In this document: positions 16,841 to 24,370 of the stretch, one piece after another
Numbering within the stretch: the first letter of the stretch is position 1
How the letters are laid out: each line of letters opens with the position of its first letter
Source of the DNA: Gemmata palustris
Lineage (GTDB): Bacteria; Planctomycetota; Planctomycetia; Gemmatales; Gemmataceae
DNA length: 64,000 bases
NCBI RefSeq assembly: GCF_017939745.1
Contig: NZ_JAGKQQ010000001.1
Span: 2,790,001-2,854,000, forward strand
Reading direction: 5' to 3'
The notes under the pieces: model-generated
Told to the model about the DNA's origin: nothing
What the model saw: only the letters and a program-made list of their open reading frames with translations
Databases searched by the model: none
Translations under genes and position numbers: made by a program

Positions 16841-17823
16841 ATCGCGCCGGTTCCACCTACCGTTCTCGAACGGGCGCGGCACGAAGTGAAATCGTCGTCG
16901 CGTTCGGGCTCGTTGTGGTCGTTGCGGGCCTCGTGCTCCCGACGGTTCAAGCGGCCCGCGCCGATGCCGCGCGGGTCCAGTGCCGGGACAATCTCCGGCA
17001 ACTCGGGACCGGGTTCCTGGAGTTCGAGAAGGTGCAGAACGGGTTCCCCGCGCGCCGACTGAAGAACCCGAAGAGCGGGTGGGGCGCGGAACTCCTCCCG
17101 CACATCGGCCAAGCGGAACTCGCGAAGGCGTACAGCTTCCGCTACGACTGGTTCGACCCGGTCAACAAGGCCACGTCGGAAACGGTGGTGAAGGCGTTCG
17201 TGTGCCCCGCGTCGCCGAAGGACCGCGCGCTCACCTGCTCCGACGTCGCGTCCCCGGGGTCGCGCAACACCGATCGGACTACGAAGTTCTCGGCGAAGGG
17301 TGCGCCGTCCGACTTCGTGGCGGCGAACGGGTTCAAGGTGCCCGCCACCGGGTACGGGATCAACTGGCCGTACCCCACCGGCGCTGCAGACAACAACCAG
17401 CACCAGGCGATGATTGATGACGCGCACCTGCCGGTGAACAGGATCACCGACGGGTTGTCGTGTACGGTCCTCGTGATCGAGCAGGCCGGGCGCCCGCAGA
17501 AGTGGGTGAACGGCACGCGCGGGCGCGGGGCCGGCGATGACGAAGCCAACGGGAACGCGCGCGGGCTGTGGGCCGGGTACGGGGCCATTCCGTTCCACCC
17601 GGTCGATCGGGCCGATGGGACTTCGCCCGGTCGGGGAGACACCACCGATTGTGTGGTGAACTGCAACAACCAGCACAGCGTTTACGGCTTCCACGCCGGC
17701 GGGGCGCACGTGCTGTTCTGCGACGGGTCGGTACGGTTCGTGGGCGAGAATCTCGACGGTCGGACGTTCGCCCTCTTGGTCACTCGCGACGACGGCGAAG
17801 CGCTCGGCACGAACGATTACTGA
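16837..17823 (+). CDS. DUF1559 protein with weakly conserved prepilin N-terminus
   Basis: 328 residues. The DUF1559 fold is clear from CRDNLRQLGTGFLEFE, the internal NRITDGLSCTVLVIEQAG and the closing FHAGGAHVLFCDGSVRFVGE (H-x9-DG). The N-terminus (SRTGAARSEIVVAFGLVVVVAGLVLPTVQAARADAAR) keeps the hydrophobic helix and a glutamate, but the FTLIELL signature is lost. It starts inside the stop of the lipoprotein gene (ATGA overlap) and ends the operon. It may be a minor pseudopilin-like partner of the first DUF1559 protein. Confidence 0.9.
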   Translation: MNRAGSTYRSRTGAARSEIVVAFGLVVVVAGLVLPTVQAARADAARVQCRDNLRQLGTGFLEFEKVQNGFPARRLKNPKSGWGAELLPHIGQAELAKAYSFRYDWFDPVNKATSETVVKAFVCPASPKDRALTCSDVASPGSRNTDRTTKFSAKGAPSDFVAANGFKVPATGYGINWPYPTGAADNNQHQAMIDDAHLPVNRITDGLSCTVLVIEQAGRPQKWVNGTRGRGAGDDEANGNARGLWAGYGAIPFHPVDRADGTSPGRGDTTDCVVNCNNQHSVYGFHAGGAHVLFCDGSVRFVGENLDGRTFALLVTRDDGEALGTNDY

Positions 17824-17885
17824 AGGCCGGTGCGATCGGGAACAGATCGCCCGCCTTCTTCGAGGTGCGTCCGAAAGTGCGTTCT

Positions 17886-18575
17886 TCAGACCGGGCGCGT
17901 GTCCGGGGTGGAGCCCGGCGAGAGTAAGGGGGACTCGCCGCGAACCGCCCGGAACCGGTCCAGAGCGGACCGCAGTGTGGTCATGTCGACCGGCTTCACC
18001 AGGTGGAAGTGGAACCCGGCCAGCGCGGTCGCGGTGCGGTCTTCCCAGTCCCCCAGAGCGGTCGTTGCCACGAGCAGGAACATGCGGCGCCCCGCCAGCG
18101 CACGGGCACGAGCTGCGACCTCCAGGCCGTTCACCTCGGGCATGCTCAGATCGAGGAGCAGGACGTCCGGCACTTCTTCCGCGAGCGCTTTGAGTGCGGC
18201 GACCCCACCGTAGCAGATGCGTGTCTCGCACCCCAAAACCTCGGTGAGCGCCGCCAGTGCGTCGGCCGCGTCCACGTTATCGTCTACCACCATGACCCGG
18301 AGCGGGTGGTGCGGATCGTCTTCGAGCGCGCCAGATACGAAGGGTCCGTGAGCGTGCGCCGGCCACAATGCGCCGGTCGCCACCTGAAACACGGACCGGG
18401 CCGGATCGCGCAGCGCGATACGGTCCGATTCGGACGGCTGATCGTCTGGGGGCAGCATAGACGGACCCAGTTCCGTGCGGGCGACACACTTCCGTGCAAT
18501 CTGATTGTAAGCGATTCGCGGGCCACAACGGAACGTTTTTGTACCCGCAGAGTCCGAGATCTCGAACTCGGACAT
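17886..18575 (-). CDS. response regulator, single receiver domain with N-terminal extension
   Basis: 229 residues. The receiver domain (about residues 70-205) has the acidic pair in MVVDDN, the phosphorylation Asp in VLLLDLSMPEVNG, a Thr in LLVATTALG and the Lys in VKPVD. There is no output domain, so it probably acts through protein contacts. The first 70 residues match nothing known to me, and a second ATG at 18458 would shorten the protein by 39 residues; neither start has a clear ribosome site. It converges on the DUF1559 operon. Confidence 0.85.
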   Translation of the reverse strand: MSEFEISDSAGTKTFRCGPRIAYNQIARKCVARTELGPSMLPPDDQPSESDRIALRDPARSVFQVATGALWPAHAHGPFVSGALEDDPHHPLRVMVVDDNVDAADALAALTEVLGCETRICYGGVAALKALAEEVPDVLLLDLSMPEVNGLEVAARARALAGRRMFLLVATTALGDWEDRTATALAGFHFHLVKPVDMTTLRSALDRFRAVRGESPLLSPGSTPDTRPV

Positions 18576-18746
18576 TACTTAATCGGACTAATACCAGAGA
18601 TGAGAATGTTCTGAATGGGGCAGGATTCGTCGCACATTTGCAGAAGGGAACCACAATTCATGTCATGGCGTAAAAGTGCGACGGTGCGCGAATTGCAGAC
18701 GGGTTGGCCTCCAGTGTAATCCCGATTCCGATGGAGCGAAAGCCCA

Positions 18747-19148
18747 ATGACCATCTCTCCGGACCCAACAGTGTTACTGGTGGACGATTCGTCGTCGGTC
18801 CGTGCCGCCCTGGGCGCGATGCTCACCCACCACGGCTACGTTCCGCGCCCGGCCCGTAACGGCGCACACGGAGTCGAGGTGTACCGGGCAACTGTGGGAG
18901 TAGTCGCTGCCATCTTGGACGTCCAAATGCCAGTTATGGACGGCCCGGCGACCTTTGACGCGCTCCGGGCACTCGATCCGAACTTGCCGTGCGTGTTCGT
19001 GAGCGGCGATACCGCGCCGTACACCGAGGCCGAACTACTGGCGCGCGGAGCATTTGCCGTATTGGGTAAGCCGGTCGATCTGGACCGACTCGGCATAATT
19101 TTGGCCGCGATCGCCCCGCGCGCCGTCCCTCCCGACACGGGCGCGTGA
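18747..19148 (+). CDS. CheY-like response regulator
   Basis: 133 residues that are just one receiver domain: acidic residues in LLVDDSS, the phosphoacceptor Asp in AAILDVQMPVMDG, Ser in CVFVSGD and Lys in VLGKPVD. It is divergent from the other single-domain receiver gene at 17886-18575 across a 171-bp gap, so the two could share control and possibly a kinase. No kinase is adjacent. Confidence 0.9.
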   Translation: MTISPDPTVLLVDDSSSVRAALGAMLTHHGYVPRPARNGAHGVEVYRATVGVVAAILDVQMPVMDGPATFDALRALDPNLPCVFVSGDTAPYTEAELLARGAFAVLGKPVDLDRLGIILAAIAPRAVPPDTGA

Positions 19149-19286
19149 GGGCACGTTCCCACTTTTCTCAATTTTGATCCGAGCGCGCACCGGTTCGGGG
19201 ACAATAGAACGCGAGTTGTGATGGCGCGGGTCCGCCGGTATCCTGCCGGAGGTCCCGCTCGACGTTCCGCTCGGAGGAGTTTCACA

Positions 19287-19841
19287 ATGTTGACGTGCCT
19301 AACCCTCTCCCTGGTTCTTGCCGCCCCCGTACCGGCCGGCGAGACGCCCGCCCCGCTCGGCCCGGTCCCGCGCTTGCTCAGCGTGAAGCCGGACGCCGAC
19401 GGCAAGATCACCGTACCCGTGGCCCGCGCCGAAAAGCAGCAGGGCGGGGTGGTCGTGATCGGAATCAACGGGAACCCGAACGGGGGACAGGCTCAACTCG
19501 AAATTCAGCAAGATGTGGCCAAGTCGGTCCCGCTGACCGAGGTGAAGGAACTGAAGGTGTACACCGCCGACGGGAAAGAAGTGACCGTGGCCGACGCGAT
19601 GAAGAAGCTCGCGAAGGGCGGAACCGTGGTCGTTTCGGCCGACGGGAAGAAGATCGATTCGCGGCACCTCAAGTTGTTCCGGGACGACGTGCTCGTGTTC
19701 GTGTCCCCGGAGCTGGCCGGCCCCGGACCGAACGCGATGCCGGGCGGGAACTTCGCGGTTCCCAATCTCCAGTTCCAGATCGTGCCCGCGCTACCGGTCG
19801 TGCCCGCGGCCCCCGCCGTTCCGCCCGCGCCCGCGAAGTAA
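19287..19841 (+). CDS. exported protein of unknown function
   Basis: 184 residues with a signal peptide (MLTCLTLSLVLAAPVPA) and a Pro/Ala-rich C-terminus (PAAPAVPPAPAK). The middle has GKITVPVARAEKQQ and EVKELKVYTADGKEVTVADAMKKLAKGGTVVVSADGKKI. I recognise no family. The ATG at 19287 is chosen because GGAGGAG lies 8 nt upstream and the signal peptide begins there; an open frame 23 codons longer is rejected. It stands alone. Confidence 0.75.
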   Translation: MLTCLTLSLVLAAPVPAGETPAPLGPVPRLLSVKPDADGKITVPVARAEKQQGGVVVIGINGNPNGGQAQLEIQQDVAKSVPLTEVKELKVYTADGKEVTVADAMKKLAKGGTVVVSADGKKIDSRHLKLFRDDVLVFVSPELAGPGPNAMPGGNFAVPNLQFQIVPALPVVPAAPAVPPAPAK

Positions 19842-20104
19842 ACGTCACACGAACGCGAACGGCCCGGGGAGTTGATCCCCGGCCCGCGTCATTTCTGGGT
19901 AAGTGTTTCTCAGCGCACCGAAGAAGTGCCCACCATCTACCGGGTCGTTTCGCCACGAACGGGCCGCGCGAACACGGCGGTGAACCGTGTGCGCCTCATT
20001 TCGGGACCGTCGTAGCGGGTTGAAAAGGCCGCGACCGCGCGGCAAGCAACCCTTTGTATCGATCAGCGCACAAAAGAACAAATTAATAGTGACGCTCGTA
20101 TTCT

Positions 20105-20848
20105 TCACCGGAGCCATTCGATGGGAATCGGCAGCGCGAGCAACTCTCGACGCGACAGCGGCCGGCGCGCGGTCGCGTAGACGTTCGCGCCGTAGAACCG
20201 CACGGCTTCCGCATCGGGGGAGGTGTGGCCCCAAATCTGGCGCTTGTGAATCACGTCTCGAATGCGTGACGGAGGTGTAGGGCCGATCGGCGCCACGGTC
20301 ACGAGTTCCCACTGCCCGTTGAGGAACAGGCACATCTGCGTCTTGTTCAGCACCACGCGACGCGGCGGTTCCGGCTCGCGGCGCTTGCGCGGAACGTATC
20401 GACTCGCGCGGAGCAAACCCGATTTCGGGCAGACGTACCACTGATAGCGGTAGTCACTCGTGCGCAGGGATTGGCCGTAATTGCGGTAGTGTGGTTGACC
20501 GCGGCACGGCTCGCCGTCGATCAGAATTACGTCCGCAACGACGTACTGGAATAGGTGCGTGATGATGTGCTTTTGAACGACGTTGCCGCGATCAACGAAC
20601 TGGCAGATTTCCGAGTAGATTTTGTTCCACGGGCGCCCGACGTTCGTTTCGAGGAACCGGCGGAGCGGACCGAGGTGCTCGTTGAAAGATTTGGTCCCGT
20701 GTCCGTAACTGCTTTTGATGCCTTCGCGTTGGGGCGGGTCTTCGTACCTTTTTAGCTGCTTGCGGTAGCCCTTTCCGGGCCAACTCTCCGCGCGCCGGCG
20801 ACCGAGGCGCGGGCGCTCGACCAACACTTTTCCCATGTCCGCCCGCAT
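20105..20848 (-). CDS. hypothetical protein
   Basis: About 247 residues, basic at both ends, without a signal peptide or membrane helix. It has WYVCPKSGLLR (a lone cysteine), NKIYSEICQFVDRGNVVQKHI and RRVVLNKTQMCLFLNGQWELV. The wording suggests a soluble planctomycete family, but no function is recognised. The ATG at 20848 has AGGAGGAG 4 nt upstream, better than the open frame 11 codons longer. Its neighbours are transcribed the other way or are remote. Confidence 0.65.
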   Translation of the reverse strand: MRADMGKVLVERPRLGRRRAESWPGKGYRKQLKRYEDPPQREGIKSSYGHGTKSFNEHLGPLRRFLETNVGRPWNKIYSEICQFVDRGNVVQKHIITHLFQYVVADVILIDGEPCRGQPHYRNYGQSLRTSDYRYQWYVCPKSGLLRASRYVPRKRREPEPPRRVVLNKTQMCLFLNGQWELVTVAPIGPTPPSRIRDVIHKRQIWGHTSPDAEAVRFYGANVYATARRPLSRRELLALPIPIEWLR

Positions 20849-21153
20849 GACTCCTCCTTTTAGGGTCACACAAATGGACACCCATCACACTCCCGTGGTT
20901 CGGGCAATTCACGCTCGCTCCGTTTGGCGCCCGGCAGAAACGCGGGTCACGAAGCACGGCACGCGGCTCCGAAACCGCAACCCGAGCGACACCGCGGTGC
21001 GCGAATTGGTACCGTGGGGCGCCGCGGTCGTGTACCGGCCCTGCCGTACAACGCAAATATGTCACTTCCGCGGCCCGAGTCGCTCACCGAAAATATTGCG
21101 TAGAACTCCGCCCCCGGCGGGCACTACTCCTCTGACCCGACCGCGAGGCGCCC
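20849..21153. other. intergenic region with partial copy of the beta-RFAP synthase 3' end
   Basis: 305 bp upstream of the sigma-factor gene. The only recognisable content is the 69-bp segment at 20931-20999 that resembles part of the beta-RFAP synthase gene. The sigma-factor promoter must lie in the rest. Confidence 0.6.
20931..20999 (-). pseudogene. fragment resembling the 3' end of the beta-RFAP synthase gene
   Basis: These 69 bases match 22816-22884 at 63 of 69 positions in the same orientation. Read on the minus strand the frame stays open and gives TAVSLGLRFRSRVPCFVTRV, against TALSLVLRFRSRVPCFVTRV in the intact gene. Several differences are silent third-position changes. It is either a remnant of a duplicated gene or a repeat that the intact gene has incorporated at its 3' end. 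Confidence 0.7.
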
Positions 21154-22713
21154 GTGACACCGCGATCCCTGTGTGCCGTACTGCGAACCCTCACCGATAC
21201 CGGCCCGCCGGTGTCGAACGCGGAACTGCTGCGCCGGTTCCAAGCGAACGACGAACGGGCGTTCGCGGAACTGGTGAAGCGGTACGGGCGGCTGGTGTGG
21301 ACCGTGTGCCGGAGCTTGACCCGCTCCGAGGCCGACGCCGACGACGCCTTCCAAGCCACGTTCCTCGTGCTGGTGGAAAACGCCAAGAAGGTCCGCGACG
21401 CGGGCAAACTCTCGGCCTGGCTGCACGGCGTGGCCTACAAGGTCTGCGCGAAGGCCCGGCGCTCGGCCGAACGACGGAGTTCGCGCGAGCGCGTCGTCGC
21501 GCCGCGGGAGGGCGCCGGTTCCGCCGTGCCGGATTCGGCGTGGGACCGGGCACTGGCGGCAGTCCACGAAGAGGTGGCCAAACTGCCCGAACCCCTCCGC
21601 GTCCCCTTCGTGCTCTGCTGTTTAGAGGGCACGGGCGTGACCGAAGCCGCCGAGCGCCTCGGCTGGAAGCTCGGCACGCTCTCGGGGCGGCTGACCCGCG
21701 CCAAGGACACCGTCCTCGCCCGGCTCGACAAACGGGGGCTGGCCCTCGGTGTCGTCGCGGCGGTCGGGGGCGCCACGGTGCCCGCGGAGGTCGCGGCGAA
21801 GGCCGAAGCACTGGCCCGGGTCGGGTTCACCGTTCCCGGTTCGATCCATCAACTATCTCAAGGAATAATCGGTATGAGCACGACGTCTGCAAAAATTCTG
21901 GTCGCCGCCGTCGTGGTGGCGTGCGGCCTGGGGTTGGGCGCCGGCAACGGTTGGGTGGGGCGCGCTAAGGCGCAACCGCCGGGAGTCATCGAGGAGCAAC
22001 AGCGCATGCTGGAGGAACTCCAGCAGAGAGAGGCGGTGTATCGGAAATATGGGGCCAACCAGCGGTTCGAGGCGGAGAAAAAAGCGGACCCGGACACCTT
22101 CAAGACGGCCAAGAACGAGTACACCCTCGTCACCGTATCCGAGCTGTCCCCGGCGAAGTTCCGCGCGCTGTTGGAAGAGCGCGAGAAAGGCGGGTGGGAA
22201 TACTGCGGCACCACGCCGCTGAGCCAACCGGAACGGCTGGTGTGGGTCTTCCGCCGACCGGTGAAGCAAGCGACCGTGACTTTCAGTAGCCGGGACGTTC
22301 CGAATGTGACGAACTGGCCGGCGGACCCGGCCAAGCCCTACACGCCCTCGAAACCGGGTACGAAGGACGTGACGAACTGGCCGACGGCTCCGGTCAAACC
22401 CTTCCCGCCCTCCAATCAGGGGCTGAAGTCAGAGGACGCGAAGGCCATTGAAGCGGAACTCGCCCGACTGACAGCGAAACTGGCGGAGATCAAGAAAGCC
22501 GAATCCGCCAAGCCGCTCGAAGTCAAGTTCGACAAAGCGAGTTCGCCGCTCGATCCGGGTGTACTCGCGTCCGTTCTGGCGGACCTCGGCCAGAAGAAAT
22601 TCGGTAGGGGTGGGAAGTTCAACGTCGCGAACGTCAACGGCGTCGTGACCGTCTTCGGGGATAAAGACGTGATCGATTGGGCCACCGGTGTCGTGAAGGC
22701 ACTGGCCAAGTGA
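21154..22713 (+). CDS. ECF sigma factor with C-terminal membrane anchor and outer domain
   Basis: 519 residues. Sigma region 2 (about 21-95, ANDERAFAELVKRYGRLVWTVCRSLT...DAFQATFLVL) and region 4 (about 130-190, LPEPLRVPFVLCCLEGTGVTEAAERLGWKLGTLSGRL) are typical of planctomycete ECF factors. A hydrophobic segment at about 245-266 is followed by about 250 residues that would lie outside the membrane: a charged coiled-coil stretch, two TNWP..P.KP..PS units and a C-terminal BON/secretin-like piece (KFNVANVNGVVTVFGDKDVIDWATGVV). This suggests a sigma factor that senses through its own outer domain. The start is a GTG. No separate anti-sigma gene is adjacent. Confidence 0.88.
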   Translation: MTPRSLCAVLRTLTDTGPPVSNAELLRRFQANDERAFAELVKRYGRLVWTVCRSLTRSEADADDAFQATFLVLVENAKKVRDAGKLSAWLHGVAYKVCAKARRSAERRSSRERVVAPREGAGSAVPDSAWDRALAAVHEEVAKLPEPLRVPFVLCCLEGTGVTEAAERLGWKLGTLSGRLTRAKDTVLARLDKRGLALGVVAAVGGATVPAEVAAKAEALARVGFTVPGSIHQLSQGIIGMSTTSAKILVAAVVVACGLGLGAGNGWVGRAKAQPPGVIEEQQRMLEELQQREAVYRKYGANQRFEAEKKADPDTFKTAKNEYTLVTVSELSPAKFRALLEEREKGGWEYCGTTPLSQPERLVWVFRRPVKQATVTFSSRDVPNVTNWPADPAKPYTPSKPGTKDVTNWPTAPVKPFPPSNQGLKSEDAKAIEAELARLTAKLAEIKKAESAKPLEVKFDKASSPLDPGVLASVLADLGQKKFGRGGKFNVANVNGVVTVFGDKDVIDWATGVVKALAK

Positions 22714-22784
22714 CGCGAACCGACGGCGGCTCATCGGCGCCTTCTGTGCCAATGAGCCGTACCGCTTTTGGCGATCACTTCCTC

Positions 22785-23732
22785 TCAATTCGTGCCCGTT
22801 TGGTCCGTGCGATGACCGGCAGAAACGCGCGTGACGAAGCACGGTACGCGGCTCCGAAACCGTAACACGAGCGACAACGCGGTGTCGCTATCGGGCGCAA
22901 CCGCGAACACGGTCGGCCCCCACGAACTCTGACCCACCCCGCGCACGCCGCACGCACGCACGTCCCGGATCAGCGCCGCGATATCGGACGAAGCGTACTC
23001 GCCCCCCTGGGCCGCGCTGAAAGGCTCGCCCGCCTTCCGGTTGAACTCGTGAACCGCGTCGCCGAACGTATCAATGTCCCCGCGTTGTGCCGCGGGCAGA
23101 ATCGCGGTTTCGGCCAGTTGCCGGAGCGCCTCCGGATCACCGGGGACCGCGGTCGCGAACGCCTGGCGCTCGTTGGGTCCGTGCCAGTGTGCGGCCACTG
23201 TGGGCGTAAAAAGCACCACGCGCCATTCATCGGGTAGTGAAACGCGCGCGAGCAGTGGCGAAATGTCTTCCCCCGGCAATTTGCCGCGATCAATGAGTAA
23301 CCCGCCCCGATCGAAGCCGTAGACGCCGATCGCGGAGCGCTCCCCGCGCCCGATTCGCGCTGCGAGTTCCGTTGAGGACACCTCTTCTTCCCCGCTTGCT
23401 GTTGCAATTGCCTTCGCGACAGCCAGGCCGAGTTGCGTCCCCACGCCGAGGCCGGTGTGTTCCGCCGGACAGCGCTCGACCAGCACCTGAAACGGCCGGC
23501 GGCGCTCTTCGGGCAGCGCGAGCATGAAGCGCATCGCAAAGATTTGTGCCCGGCTCGCGAGCGGCCCCTCGAACTGCCAGGAGTCCGCGGGCCGGACGGT
23601 CACAACCACGCCGGGGTGATCGATCATCAGCCCCGCGCCGCCAAAGGCCCGCGCACCGGCTTCTAACTCGCCCACAACTGGCACCCGAAACAGCCCGAAG
23701 TGCAACCGGCTCGGCGCGACCACGCGAATCAT
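22785..23732 (-). CDS. mptG: beta-ribofuranosylaminobenzene 5'-phosphate synthase
   Basis: 315 residues of the GHMP-kinase-like beta-RFAP synthase family. MIRVVAPSRLHFGLF at the N-terminus and PAEHTGLGVGTQLGLAVAKAI (the GHMP nucleotide-loop region) are diagnostic, with GVYGFDRGGLLIDRG further on. The known reaction joins p-aminobenzoate and PRPP with loss of CO2 and PPi, the first committed step to methanopterin. Planctomycetes are known to have tetrahydromethanopterin C1 genes. It overlaps the DUF447 gene by 4 nt, with a PabB gene further upstream that could feed it. The last 12 codons are not conserved-looking and lie at the edge of a repeat shared with 20931-20999. Confidence 0.9.
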   Translation of the reverse strand: MIRVVAPSRLHFGLFRVPVVGELEAGARAFGGAGLMIDHPGVVVTVRPADSWQFEGPLASRAQIFAMRFMLALPEERRRPFQVLVERCPAEHTGLGVGTQLGLAVAKAIATASGEEEVSSTELAARIGRGERSAIGVYGFDRGGLLIDRGKLPGEDISPLLARVSLPDEWRVVLFTPTVAAHWHGPNERQAFATAVPGDPEALRQLAETAILPAAQRGDIDTFGDAVHEFNRKAGEPFSAAQGGEYASSDIAALIRDVRACGVRGVGQSSWGPTVFAVAPDSDTALSLVLRFRSRVPCFVTRVSAGHRTDQTGTN

Positions 23733-24298
23733 CGACCCGCCTCCACATCGCGCAACTTCGCTTCGAGCAAGTCCATTGCAGCGCGCTCATCCGGTCCGCC
23801 GGTCTTGCCCACAATTACGCGGAGTTTAGCAAATTCCGCAGCGACCTCCGCGAGCGGCAGGATGTGCAAGCGCGTCGCAAAGATCGCGGCTTCGACGACC
23901 GCGTGCTTCGCGCGGTTGAAGCCGAAAAAGTCGCGCGTGTGCCCCGCGTGAACCACCTCGGCTTCCAAACTCACGCGCTCGCCGGTCGCGTCCACCGACG
24001 TCACCACGAACTCGAAGTGCCGGCACGAATCGGCCAGCACAAACCCGCGCACGCGATCGGCCGGGCGCGTCGCGGGCACGATACCCACGGCCCCAATTGC
24101 GGCCTTCGCCAAGAGTAGCGCGTCATCGGTCACGTGGAGCACGCCCTCGCGGTGGCGGAGCAAGTTCTGGTACGTGTTGGACGTCGGGAACGGCCTCAGC
24201 GTGAACCGCGCGAAGTCCGCGGTCACGCGCGGCCCCATCGGGGCGAGGTGCGGCGCGCCGGTGCCGTCGAGCGTAGTTACGAGGCCTTCGAGGATCAT
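23729..24298 (-). CDS. DUF447 protein (FMN-binding split-barrel-like)
   Basis: 189 residues matching DUF447: MILEGLVTTLDGTGAPHLAPMGPRV at the start and FFGFNRAKHAVVEAAIFATRLHIL in the middle. Members occur in archaea, methylotrophs and planctomycetes next to tetrahydromethanopterin genes. The fold is expected to be a flavin-binding split barrel; the reaction is not known. Its TGA overlaps the ATG of the beta-RFAP synthase gene, so the two are translationally coupled. The pabB gene lies 48 nt upstream across a hairpin. Confidence 0.88.
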   Translation of the reverse strand: MILEGLVTTLDGTGAPHLAPMGPRVTADFARFTLRPFPTSNTYQNLLRHREGVLHVTDDALLLAKAAIGAVGIVPATRPADRVRGFVLADSCRHFEFVVTSVDATGERVSLEAEVVHAGHTRDFFGFNRAKHAVVEAAIFATRLHILPLAEVAAEFAKLRVIVGKTGGPDERAAMDLLEAKLRDVEAGR

Positions 24299-24313
24299 AG
24301 TAATCCGGGCGAA

Positions 24314-24370
24314 CGGCCGGTGTCAGCCGGCCGGTTGGAGAGTTTTTCACCGGCCGGCTGACACCGGCCG
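24314..24370. repeat. perfect 21-nt inverted repeat between pabB and DUF447 genes
   Basis: Arms at 24314-24334 (core GCCGGTGTCAGCCGGCCGG) and 24350-24370 flank a 15-nt loop. The right arm lies inside the last codons of the pabB gene, so its C-terminal residues (ERPVSAGR) are encoded by the repeat. A relative without the pair lies at 27130-27155 (CACCGGCCGGCTTACACCGG). There is no T-run on the minus strand, so termination is only a possibility. Confidence 0.85.
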
